From positions 404,600 to 468,599 of the forward strand of contig JAHNUO010000024.1 in NCBI GenBank assembly GCA_019787685.1: 64,000 nt of DNA. The letters are read 5' to 3'. This DNA comes from Chiua virens (Eukaryota > Basidiomycota > Agaricomycetes > Boletales > Boletaceae). The position numbers and the translations under genes were made by a program. This document shows positions 21,000 through 33,323 of this stretch, one piece after another. The notes beneath the pieces are model-generated. The model was not told where the DNA came from and did not search any database. It saw only the letters and a list, made by a program, of their open reading frames with translations. Within the stretch, counting starts at the first letter, position 1. Every line of letters starts with the position of its first letter.

Positions 21000-23950
21000 A
21001 GGAACTCTTTTCCTTTAATAATTTGTATGTAGAAACCCACTGGATTCAGTCTTTAAGTGGTGGTTGTTTTGGCTGGAGCCCTTTCCATACCTATACCTTC
21101 CTGTTCACTCTTTAGTTGTATCTTCTGATGGAGTCCATCAATTAGATATTGATAGCTCCTTGTTTGGGACATCATGGACTAATTGTTGGATGTAGTTACT
21201 CTTGTTTTCTAATTCCACTGCTACATTTCTATGAACCACTTGCTTTCCCTCTTATGTATACTTGATTTTAGAACACAGTTGGAGAAAGGACACACAACAC
21301 ACTACTATAACAATACTCCAAGGGTGATGGATCAATTGTGTGGGTACTGCAATGGTACAATGTTAGTAGGTTTTCTCAATGCCTGGACTTGGAAGGTAAG
21401 ATGTAGCCCTTAGAGTTGAAGGGGACATGCAAGGTTAAATGATTTCTTCTCATTAGAGGGAAACACTCACTGCATCTTTTGGAAACCCAATCATCCAAAA
21501 CCTCTTCTACCTCACATCCATCAATCATTACAAATGTTGTGATCACAATACTGTCTTCACATTCTTCATTGTCCACTCGAGCTTACCCCTTTCTGGGCTG
21601 TCCAGCCAACATACTCACCCTGAATGTCTACACTCTTCTCTATTCATGGTACATGAAACAATGGATGTTCTTGGTGTAGAGATAAAGCTGCAGAGATCTG
21701 TAAAGGCCTCTCGGGCAACCAGCTGGGGGCCATGAAATAATGCATATTGGAGTTGTAAAGGGGAAATCGCGGGGTACTTGCTATACACCAGGTTGATGGG
21801 AATCTGGTGGCGGGGCACAAATTTTCCTCCCGAAAAGGTTATGCGAAGCTGTGTGACAGAAGTGTACCAAGGTCAGAGACCAGGAATTCGCAAGATGAAG
21901 CAAAGCCATCCTGACCCGACTTATTTTAAATGGGTCACAAGCATCCAGAGACGTCAGACTCGGGAACGAGAGTCCATGCCGTGCACTTTGCGCTGGTCAT
22001 ATTCGATTTGTCATGTAAACACCCCCACGGCATGTCAAGACCGCCTCTGACGGTGAAAATTCATGGAGACCCCAACGAGGATGTCTCTTTTGAAGAGCAT
22101 AGGTTCTGCTTACCGCCAGTGCATCATGTTCGAGGATAACAACCGCCACGCTTGGTCGGCCGCATGCGGTGTAAATGGGTCGATATTGGCTATTGTCATG
22201 GATTGGAGAAGTAGTTCTACGCGCGCCGTTTGCGTGAAGATCATTTATCCCAGGGCTGCAATCAGTCAGCAACGTATTAAAAAAAAAACACCTCAGAGAG
22301 AAAGTAGACCATGTAGGACAAACGCGATACCGAGTTCAAACACTGCTTGAAGGTCCATTCCAGTACGGCTCGTCGACAAAGTAATAATGGTTACTTACTG
22401 GACGACGAGGCCATCGTCGGTGTCATTCTCATCGTCTTCACAGCTAAAGGCGTCAAGTGGAATCCAGGGCGTCAGCAGATATCAAGACTAGAGACGCACG
22501 TACGAGCAAGTTCTGAAGAGGGATTTGAATGCTCAAGAATACTGGATTCGAAATACGTTGTCGAGTATGTCGCATACCCCGAGGAGGGCGAAGGCAGTCC
22601 CATGTTAAGAACACCGCTTTTGTATTGCGGTTAAACATCAAACTCTCATCGGAGTGGAGGTGATCTAGTAGAGATGGTCCTCCTGTCCAGTTGTTCAGCA
22701 TCAAAACAAGCTTTTCACAAAACACTTCAAGAGACCCTGACCTGGAAAGGTTCCAGTCATTGATTATGAACATTACAACCTGGTCGTCATCGGCTAGCAT
22801 CTGAACGTTGACACGAGTGGTAGGGAAGAGTACTAGTGTAGGAAAGCAAGTCGAGAAGATAATGCTAGGGACCGATGCACCATCGAAGGAGACCCACCAA
22901 GTTCCGATTCTGATTCTGAAGCCTCCGCTAGCAACATTCCCACATCCTGGATTCTCGGGCCGAAGCAACAAAAGTCCACCCCAACTCACCGTCACCAACC
23001 ACCACCCCGCGGCTTTCACCCATGTTCCAACGGACCACGTCCAGCAAGTGAGATGCTCTCGTTCGCTTCCTCCGCCGTTCAAGCTGATAAACCCATCCAA
23101 TCAACCTCGTAGCGGCATCGGTCCGAGTGCCAGCACATTTCCGTTCCTCATCGGGACCGACGTGTATCACCACGTTTCCAGACGACTTACTCATCCAACT
23201 CTAATCGTACCTGGCGGCGGCGTCTGCATCGATTCTTGACGACGGAGGACGACGGCGTTTTTCAAATCGCGACGCGCATCACCGGCACCCAAATGTCAAC
23301 GTCAACCGTTTGACACCATCACAATATGCCATCATATTCAACGTCGACCAAGTATCATCGGTGCCTTGTTTCGATCGAGCTGGCAGAAGCTTCGAACGCA
23401 TGTTTCCCATTTGAATCAACCAGAGGGTGAATCTACGAATAAGCGAATCTAGTGGAGGACGAGCTTCCACGTACGACGTGATCTACGACAAAAAGAAATT
23501 TGATTGCACGTTTTTCGGAGAAAGCGTGTCATGAGAGAGAATCAGCACTTCGCATTCAAACTACCTATGCCAAGAAAGCAAAAAAAGGGGGGAAGGGGAG
23601 AAGGAGAAGAGTGAGTAAATTGTAGTCCAATTGATGACTATGACGAGTCTGTCCGTGTTGAGGACAGACATGGAATGTAGGAGAGATGCTAGTAGACAAA
23701 AATCGAAAGACGGATAAGAGCCGAACAAGGGACCGCATAAGTGACGTGTAAAGTACAGAAAAAGCATGAATAGGATGAAATAAATCACGGGAACTCGGAC
23801 TGTTATCACAGTAGTAGCCGAGACAACAAAAATACAAGTGAAGTGCGAATTACATACACCCGCGTAGATGTGATACATGACGAACGTGTCGCGAAACGGT
23901 CGTGATATGGAATACATCGGACGAGAAATTGAGCGGGTGAGGAAGTGATT
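21000..23950. other. Unassigned DNA; CpG-poor until about 21760
   Basis: The CpG-depleted block ends near 21760 and ordinary composition follows. Several frames are open, for example minus 22453-23100 and plus 22808-23239, but I find no domain. Short exon-like pieces on the plus strand near 22120-22260 (ending WSAACGVNGSILAIVMDW) could belong to a decayed gene. Bases 23280-23950 are the 3' flank of the CBM21 gene. Confidence 0.35.
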
Positions 23951-23952
23951 GA

Positions 23953-25899
23953 TCACGCCATGATCCCACCGTCGCCGTAGCCTTGGTTTGGGGAGGGTCC
24001 CTGCGCAAAACACCACTGTGTGACAAAGGCATTATAAAGTGAGTTGCTGTCGGCAAAATTTTCGCCACCCAGTAACATAGGAGGCGCCGAGACAGGCACA
24101 AAGTCGACGCGTTCACGAGTGAGCCCCTCAATCCGTGGCTTGACGGGCGCTGTCCAATCCCAGTCTGCAATGTGTCCAGGTCTGGGTGCCCTGACTCGGA
24201 ACTCGTCCTCGTCCTTCTCACTTCCACCATCGAGACTGGTGGAGGTTGCGGGCTGTCCGCCTATGATTACGCGCGGCGTCATCGTGGGCGACTCCGAGGG
24301 GGTAGAAAGGGTGGAGGAAACGGGCGACGAACTGTCTTCGTCACATGATGACCGCAGCGTTGCCGAGGACGGCGACTGTGAACTTATAATTGGAGATGCT
24401 GACGAAGTTGTAGGAGAACCCGCCGGCGGAACTGAGACAGACGACGTCACACGTACGGTGGGGGGCACATAATTACAGAGATTGAGTTTTCCGGCCCCCA
24501 CGCGCAGTAACATCGAGCGTCTCTCAGCTACGTTTATGGGTTGTATTGTCCTGTCTGGGACAGACGGGAGCATCAGCCCAAGCGCATGTTCCTCGTTCGT
24601 GATAGGGGGATGAGGCTGGGTCTGCCTTGGAGTGATGGGTGCTTAAATTGATCACATAAGCGTTGCTGATCGCGAACGGGGACAGGAAATAGTCTCACCA
24701 GAGACCGTCTCACGACGCGGTCTACCTCGGGGAGACGGGGAAGTGACAACGGCGGCTCTGAACCCGACGCGGTGATTCGCGCCGCCGTTGTTGTCCCACC
24801 ATTCGCCGCCCGGGCCGTGCTGAGCTAAGTCAGAATCTGGGTAAGTGGAGTTGACCCGATAGCGGGAAGCCAGCCACAGGGTGCGAGTACTTAGAGACTG
24901 GGCGTAGTCTTCGAGACGGATGGTAAAGGCGAACCGATCCCATCCTCTTCCCCTTTGAAGAGTCGTGTCATCAGAGGTGAAAGGAGAGACCAGGGAACGG
25001 AGATGGGACGGTAATATTGACGGGGAGTCGACGTAGCGTGCACTGACCTCGCTGACAGTTTGCCAGTCGTCGAGAGTGAAGCGGATAGCGACATGTTTTT
25101 CGAAAGCTAAATTGCGGACGAGGACGGAACCTGTGAGGAAAGGCTTCGCAGCCATAGTAGAGGACGAAGAAGGAGCCAGATCGAGGGATTCAAGGAGTAA
25201 ATTTGTGTGAGGGGAAATTTTTCCCGGGACGGGAGAGGACTTTGTTGGGTCGATTTCATACTTGATGGCAGGAGGCATGGAAGGGAAGGGGAATCGTGAG
25301 AGAGGCTGCTCCTCTCCATCCGTTTCGGTCTCGTCACCGTTGCCGTTGAGAGGATTGTTAAGCGCAGCGGGACGAGCGGAGCGATTATAAACGCGGACGG
25401 TGGCAAGACCGTAGTCCTTTTCTGGGAAGTGGACATTTTTTGGGGTGGCAACTGGGGAGGTGGGTGCTGAACGGGCACGAAGATGGGTATGTGTAAGGGG
25501 GGTTAACATGGAGGGAGAGGAGGCAGACGATTTGAGTGATGATTTGAGAGGTTTTCCATTTGAAAGAAGAATAGGGGCCGAGGCACCTCTCAGGAGCTGG
25601 GAGGAAGGAGAATTGGGACGGGGGGTAAATGAAGAAGGGGACGAAGGGGATCGGGGAAAGGACGGGGACTGGGGGGAGGTAGCGCGAGGAAAGGGGACAT
25701 TCAAGTTGGCGGGTGGCTGAGGACGTTCGTCGAAAGAGGAAGAGTGGTCGTCGTCGTCGTCGTCATGAGGAAAGTGGAATACGGGAGGTTTACGTTGTGG
25801 AGCGTCTTGTTTTCTCCTTGGTAGGTGACCAAGAGGGTGGAATGCGCCAGGACCGCGTTCTTCAGAGAAAGTGCGACGCACTGAAGCACAGACCGACAT
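23953..25899 (-). CDS. CBM21 glycogen-targeting PP1 regulatory subunit, copy A
   Basis: Two exons, 25899-24699 and 24641-23953, are joined across a 57 nt intron in phase 1, giving 629 aa. KNVHF near residue 155 fits the RVxF docking motif for protein phosphatase 1. VLVRNLAFEKHVAIRFTLDD to WWDNNGGANHRV (about residues 255-385) is a CBM21 domain, which binds glycogen or starch. Such proteins (the yeast Gac1/Pig1 type) bring PP1 to glycogen synthase. The N-terminal third is Pro/Ser-rich with a poly-Asp run. A C-terminal block (KLNLCNYVPP, IADWDWTAPVKP, AFVTQWCFAQGPSP) lies beyond the known domain and is shared with copy B at 33324-35220. Confidence 0.85.
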
Positions 25900-25984
25900 T
25901 ACAATCTAGTGTGAGATCAGTGGCGTATTGGAGAAAAAAAGATGTACAGACTTGAGAGCGGGAGAGGACCGTCGAGACGGTGAT

Positions 25985-26115
25985 GGAGTGTGTGCAAGTA
26001 TATAAAATATGCGATCTCTCCATAAATCAGCCATTCGTTCCGAGATCTCGATCCCCGAACCGGCTCATGTACGATATTTCCTTATATAGAAAGCTCCACT
26101 TTGGACTCATCCAGA
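25985..26115 (-). promoter_or_regulatory. Conserved promoter block, copy A
   Basis: Upstream of the 25899 start, GAGATCTCGATC, ATATTTCCTTATATAGAAA and TGGACTCATCCAGA are shared in order and spacing with 35385-35510 upstream of the paralogue. The core at 26080-26089 can be read as a TATA box on the minus strand (CTATATAAGG) or as a near CArG box. Confidence 0.6.
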
Positions 26116-27300
26116 TCTCCTTTTCCAATCACACGTGCCTTGCTGTCTCTTATCGCGCATTCTCAGTTTCACACTAACTCGTCTTCTTATCGGCCTAGCC
26201 TGGACCACCCTCGCGATCCCTCCCCGCTATACACCTTCGAAGTGGGGCCCGCTCGTCACCATGACGTCGTCTTTCGCATTTTATATCACTGAATGCGATC
26301 TTCCTTGTATAATTGCCAAGTCTTCGGGCCTTCGGTGCTATTCTGACCTTAGTGCTTTGTCCCCCAACCCCTGTATCCACCTCGATGACAGCGTCGGCGT
26401 AGCTCCACTTGTCTTTGACATTTGGGTATTTTACCTTCCTCCCAGTACTTATCTCCCTCCCGCGCTCTCCGCCCGCTCTGACATCCCATCTCAGTCCCGC
26501 AACACTTGAAACAGCTTCCCACGCTCATTCCATACCACCTCTATTTTCACTGCGACCGTGTGACGCCTATCGGTGCCTACGTTACCTTGCTATATCACGT
26601 AACTCTCATCACCGCCGCCCTTCCAGGGACCGTATGTGTAGGCGCTCACTCACATCGTAGCCGCGTGTGTGCGTTCCACTCGGAAACATATCTGACTTGC
26701 ATCCGACTTGCCGCCAAATCTCGGGTAGCTTCATGACCATGTTTTACTGGGGTATGTCTAAATGCTTCATTATTGTCGAGATGAACCCGCCGCTTCTTCC
26801 GATTGGCACCCGGATGGTTGATGATCGTGCTTCCTTGCCATCACGATGTGTTCTGCATCTGCGAATCCCCCTTTCTCCTATAGTCATCGTATGCCAACTC
26901 CACCTCCAAACCAGCCGCCGCGATCAGCAAAATGGAGTGTTCCACAGCACTCCACAGCCAAAGTGTTTTGCTGACCGGGCCGCCTATGATAAATCAATCC
27001 CTTGCGCGTACTATCCTCTCCACATTTCTTTGGCCCCCCATTGATCGATTTGTAAATCATCCAAGATACGCAGCTCCAATGCCCCGTTCAACATCTACAA
27101 ATTACCCCACTTCAAAGTGCGCAAATGCCAGTGACGAAAACGTCCGTATTTCAACGATAACTGACAGATGTGACAGGTATTTCTCATTCCGAGATGAGGC
27201 TCCACTTTTGCACTCCTACTCCTTCAACTCCGAGCTCCATCTCCTTCACTAGTCATGAATTCGTTCCGATGCATGAGGAACGCTTGATCTCCATATTACC

Positions 27301-27361
27301 ACGCACTTTCAGAGTCAGCCAAACGATGAGAGCGACATCGGATACCGATGCTTTTCGCACA
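27301..27361 (+). repeat. 61 bp repeat, copy 1
   Basis: CAGAGTCAGCCAAACGATGA and the following bases up to TTTTCGCACAG recur almost unchanged at 30469-30530, while the flanks differ. Confidence 0.75.
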
Positions 27362-30300
27362 GCTTACATCTTATCCCCGGTGCGCGCCAGCTCAATCTCT
27401 TGGCGATCCGATCAACTGGTTCGTTGAACTACTTCTCGGCGGCCGAGTCTCGCACCCTTTTGGGAGAAAGGAGGGTAAAGAACAGTTAATCCAACGAGTG
27501 GGTCCGCACAAATAGCAACATGTCCTTTGACCGACACCTCATGACGTCCGCAGCATCGAGTATAAACGGGGCCATATACAGAAGTTCAATTCGGAGAATT
27601 TCGGACATGTGCACGTCGCGTTCACCAGTTGTCCTCCGTATATACACCATCCCGATATTGATGGCGCAACATAAGCCCATCAAATGAGCACAATTATGTG
27701 ATTTCCGGACCGACCCTATCACCACGATGTTATTTTGTCCCCTTTTGTCCCCAAGCCTGAGACGGGGCGCACAAGAATCGACTTATGGGTCCATCGTTAC
27801 CCGCGCTCAGTCGCCTCAACTTACCATATACGATACGATTGCATTTCAATCGATAACCTTGATAAGTGTTTCAAGCTTCTCTGATGGCCCAGAACGCGAA
27901 CGCAAATGGCGTGGGTGTTCGAGTCGCTACCAGTGCGCCAGATAGATGGAGAAGATCAGAACGATACATGACGGAAGGTGTATATCTTTCTCACGTACCC
28001 TCCTCCAGACAAATGTTCTATCTGACGGTGGAGTCGATCGTTCGAGCCAGGTTTCGAATACCCTCGTATCAATGCGATCGTCGCAAATGCTCATACAAGC
28101 GCGATCATCGATGCACGGACGTATAGTATATCATAATTATGTGAACCTCTGATGTTTTCAGTCGTGCGAGTGCAGGTATTGTTGCCCTTCTTTGTCATTG
28201 TCATCGGGAACCCCTTCGTTCGGACCAACGATCAGACGTCGTCTGATAACGTCTTCCATTCGTTGTGCGCCACAATCCTACCCCGCCATGTCGTCAACAT
28301 TGACCTTTGAAGAACTGAGCCTTGACTCTGCCGATATGAGGTCTCTCGGCGCACCCCCCAAACGCGTCCTATCAACGGACACATTGATGACGATCAAGAT
28401 TGACCGTGATGCGATCGTAACGCCTTCATTGGGCTCCGGGAGTAGATTGAACACAGGCCCAGATGGATAAGAGTTTGCAACGTTCGTCTTTCTTCCCCCA
28501 AGTCATCATCATTTGTTGATAATCGTACGATCACGGCCGTACAGCAAACCATTGAGTATCATGTGGTTCGATGATTTGACCGGCTTTCACGTTGGACCGC
28601 TGCAAGCGAGAATCAAATGACTTTGGCGTCCCCAGTTCGCCATATCACTGATATCTACAAGTAATCCGGAAAACGTGCGAGATGAGAAGGGGTTTCGTCA
28701 TACCTCAGAAAATGGTGTGACGATCAATGCTAGGGAAGGGTCTCACGAATAAGACCGTTGTTTTCGGTGGTACCGTCATACCGACGACATTGGCAACTCG
28801 TATTCTTAAAAATGGACGCGAGCCTCGTGGTCAGACGAATCAACGTACCTGACTCACATGCACGGGGAACTTGGATGACGTTGAATCTCCTTTGACACAG
28901 CGAGTGGCCGGTACCCAGTGAGCCCCCTTCGGTGAACAATCCGAACTATCGACTCGGATGTCAAACGAATCTGTCACTACCAATGTCAACGAGGAAAAGC
29001 CATCCATCCGAATCTATTTCCGACCTTGGCTATTTTCGACACGGCGGTGATCGTATCATAGGGACAGTCCATTCCAGGCACGATCCCCAGTTATTTTTCC
29101 CTCGTTCACATGGGTCGAATCTGGACCTGTGCATTCCGGAGGTCGACGGTACGAAGGACTTCTTCGGGGCTTGCCGGCCTTTCGGAAGCGCATGGCACCG
29201 CCACAATTGGTGTCCGAAAATACTTCGGTGCAACATGATGCAGATTCTAGACCGGAATTTGAAGGACGTCGTTCGATATCGTACGATATCCCGATGCGCG
29301 TCTTTTAGTACAGCTATCTCGGACACAGCTTTCACACCCACTCGACCGGATCAACACGCAACCTGAACTGGGCCTGTTGGTACCGTACTGGTCCAGAGTC
29401 TGGTCTACTCTGGATACCAAAACCACAGTCCAATTCAATCACTCGTCCGTCGCTGGTATATCCCTCGTATTCTCCAACTCGAAGAACTACATCGTTGACA
29501 AGTGAAACAGCCACTGCCAAGGAACCTGAATTCCGTACAATCCGGGACACACCATCCGTTCCATGCATATGCGCCATGCGCCACCATCAAATATACGATT
29601 CAAATCACGGTCGGAGCGGCACCGACACCCTCGCATCCAGACCAAAACAATACACTCGATTCCTCCGTACACTCCCCGATCGCAACCGATCGATCGTCGA
29701 TCACATATGCGTGTGGCGACGATCACCATTATTGACCGACCACGTTGAACGAACACGACGTCGACCTGGCAGTGACATGTGATTCCATGTCTTCAAAAAC
29801 TAAGCATGTACGTCTTTTCTACGTCAAACCATCCCGCGATGATTGTTCAAGTTGTCAACGCATGACGACGTCCATCAGATTCGATCGTCGAATTCCCGCG
29901 ACGTACGTACAAGTTTACCGCGACGATAAGGCCCAAACAACAGGTATCGTCATTCCTTCACAGCAAGTTGGATCCCTGACCTTCTTCACGAATGTGACAG
30001 GGGCTTGAGGTTACGGCTCGGTGTACACGACATCACGCCGTCCGATGGACCCACGCCCCGGACGTGCGGACCTGTGTCCATGACCGCCGATCCATCGCTT
30101 CAAGTCATGATTGGTTTCGTCGAGTTAAATCAAGCGCCTCAAGCGTCCAGTTAGCCGTACCCACAAATTCCGAGGGAAAACAAAAGACACGATACAATGA
30201 CGACACGGCTGTCCTCGGTCGAGAAGCCGTCCCAAGATGGGTAACATACCTATATCGTGATCCCTGTCAGACGCCGCAAAATGATCGAAATTTTCACGAG

Positions 30301-30468
30301 CGCTGTGGTTCCCTAGAGAAAAAAGGAAGACAAAACTTTGTCATGAAAACAATAACGTATGCAAGTCGCTCACGATATTATCATCCCTGATAACACCATC
30401 CGTCTCTCTAGTCGTCATATCACCACCCACAGCTGAAGATCCGCTGTGGTCATTTTTTTTGTATCACG

Positions 30469-30530
30469 ACGCGTTTTCAGAGTCAGCCAAACGATGAGAG
30501 CGACATCGGATATTGATGCTTTTCGCACAG
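30469..30530 (+). repeat. 61 bp repeat, copy 2
   Basis: Second copy of the segment at 27301-27361, with only a few substitutions in about 60 bases. The flanking sequence then diverges. Confidence 0.75.
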
Positions 30531-33323
30531 GACTACACTTCGTCTCCAACCGTCACCAAGAACCTTCTTGGGTCATAAAAGCGAGAAACATATTCGATAA
30601 GTAGCCATCGTATGGTTGTGTCATGGCACATCGATATCAACGGGACGCGGATGATATTACCTTCACGTAAAAATATAGCTCGGCTGAGTTCGCTCTGAAC
30701 GGCGAATGCGGTCCTAGGGAGGTGGAAGAAACACAAAGACCATAGATAAGGCGGTTAATGCGAGCCGTCTGACAGTATAATCACATTCGGACTTGAGAAC
30801 ATAATTAAACTTGATAGGGTGCAACAAATTTGAAACGGCGGGTGTACTACGCGCGCGGCATCACGCACGTTTTACATGGCTTCAACTTGAACCTTGTCGA
30901 GATGACCGCCAGCGCCCAGGCAAACAGATACTTGGGTAACGATTCGACTAAATGAATGTGAGACAAGGAACGTGTGTAGTCACATCACTCACATACATTA
31001 TGATACATAGCAACTTATAACCCATATCATGCTCCATCATGTCTCGCACTGGTTTCACCGTCAAGCGAACAAAAGGTTAGAGTAAACTGGGAACCTGCAG
31101 GGGGAAACAAACGTGTAACTCTCGGAAGTGGCAACGGTTGAAACGTTGAATGCTGTAACAGTTGACCCTGCCATCGTGTAGGTTATAGCGCACGGGGCAA
31201 GCGTGTAAACCCGAGGAATTCGTCGCATAGGCGCATATACCGCATCTGTTGACAAAACAGCGGTGAACTTGTGGCCGCGTGAATTTGTGGAGGACGTAGG
31301 AACAGCCTGAAGCCATTGCACCTATATTTCTTCAGAGTCCTAATGCGGTCTCCCGACCGGGTAGTATTCCCGAGCTTTTGATAGTTCTTTGTACCATTCG
31401 AAGCCTTTCATCGGTGGTTATGTCTCAAATGGATTAGGATGCTTCCCAGCCTTATCTTCATTGTTGGCGTCCTCGGCGATCTCTCCATTCCCTCGCACCG
31501 AGTTCCGACGGCATCGGCCGCGAGCGGAGATGGAGCTACCATAACTGACTGCGTCAGTAGCTCGGAACTCCTTCAAACCCTAACGCAAGCTAATCACGAT
31601 CCAAGAGAGATACATCAGAGCTTGTCCACCTACACTGCGATTAGAACAGCTTGACCAAAGTGATCACATGAGCAAAACAAGTCATATTCAAAAACCTTGT
31701 ACGGCCCGACAGACGCATTGTATCGCTCGAATTGCAGAGCGAACCACTGCATCTCCCTGCTGTCGCGAGCGAGACATCAACAAGGTGTCCTGTGGACCTT
31801 TGGCATGGATGATCGCGTGATAGCCCGGCATCTGTAAACTCGACGAGGGCGAGTTGCCATGACCATCGGCGTTAGACGAAAGAATACGGTTGGTGAGGCC
31901 ACGACATGCGAGAAATACCACTCCATCAATCTTCGTGCTCGCTGAATCACGCTATACCCATGCAGACCATGAGGGATTTGGCGACGCCATGATGTTCGTT
32001 GCTGCGACTCTCCCTTGCAGGTGTGGTGACTGTGGAGGAGACAGAGAAGGACAAAGCTGGTGCGCATAGCCACATCGAACGAAAAGGGCCATCGTCATCG
32101 CATGCAGACGACGACTCATCAGAATTGGCGCCAGGTGAAATATGGGATAGGATTTGGTTGGTCGATGGCAAGTGGGTTGGCAGGCGGGTGAGTGTTGTTT
32201 TTCTTTCGAGTGTACGACGAATGTGAGGACCAACTTTCAACCTAGGAATGTTGAGCTCCCAACCCTGCGCTTGGACAATGCATGAGTGACGTGCCACGAA
32301 ATGAATGACAGGTTCAATACTGACTTGTCATTTTTCCAGAGAGCCTCCGCAAGGACCTGGTGAACGTCTCCGCCAGCACTTCCGATTCCCCGACATAGTA
32401 CGCCACTTCGAAGTCTACGTGACACATGAAGCGCGAAAGGACGGCCCCAGCACAATGACAATTGAAGGCACCTCTCAGAGGCCCATGCGTCCGAGTCGGG
32501 TTCCGCCACTGGTCCTCCTCTTACCGACGACAGTAGCCTTGTTTCGAATCATTCATCATCGTCCTTTTCTCGCGACATTCTTGTGGACCCGCCAACCTGA
32601 GTTGAGGTACTGTAATAAAAGTCAGAATTTACTCGGCGGTTTGTGTGAGAATCAGGGAAATACTAAACTAGGATTGTGCACGTGTGTGTCAAAGATGCCA
32701 TCACACCGGGTGTGGCAACCATCAGTTTCACACCACCCCACCGTGACCTTGTCGCTTTAATTACAGTTCATTTTGGTACGCAAAATTATCTTGGACGGAA
32801 TGGTTGTAAACTGTAACTTCATCTGCTTCGAACACGACACTGTTTTCTTATTCAAACTAACAGTGTTCTGTCACGAATAAATAGTACGAGCATAGTAATA
32901 CACGACCATGATGTACATAAACTTCATCATAAGTTACAAGGCTGGAGCTTTGAAGGAGGAATCGACAATTGCACTTGTGCATAAACCCAATAAAGAAAGG
33001 AGCAGGTCAGATGATGACCATTTAGCAACATTAATATGCGTGGATGACGACTGAGATGTATGTGTATTATGGGGTACTTTGGGAAATCGAAAGAAAGGAT
33101 ACGATCGACCAGATCAAAGAACCTGATGTGGAATGTAGAGAAAAGGGATGAGCCAAGATAAATCAAACCTGAAGAACCGTGGTTGCAAGCGAGGAGAAAA
33201 AATACAAGTGCAAATGGGCGCACACCGCATAGATGTAATATATCGACCAAGGGAGTGTCCGAAATTAGACTTGAAATACGCGGAGAGAACGTTGTGAGGT
33301 ATGTCGGTGGAGAAGCAATCAGC

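Larger units (their letters stand above)
26120..33180. other. Unassigned DNA with dispersed diverged repeats
   Basis: About 7 kb without a gene I can support. Composition is normal for the window, with frequent CpG. Short open frames (for example 28289-28470, 31439-31654, 31999-32226) have no recognised domain. Two small duplications are visible: 27301-27361 matches 30469-30530, and about 27786-27815 matches 36177-36206. Confidence 0.4.

Noticed and set aside
22060..22300. F-box type protein exons on the plus strand
   Set aside because: The resemblance is vague, no F-box is visible and I could not connect exons in phase.
22453..23100. Minus-strand 215-codon frame as a gene
   Set aside because: No recognisable domain, low-complexity segments and overlapping open frames on the other strand. 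Kept only as unassigned DNA.
24044..24472. Plus-strand 142-codon frame
   Set aside because: It is the antisense shadow of the second exon of the CBM21 gene.
26080..26089. CArG box as a firm call
   Set aside because: On the coding strand the same bases form a TATA-like element at a plausible distance, so the MADS-site reading is only an alternative.
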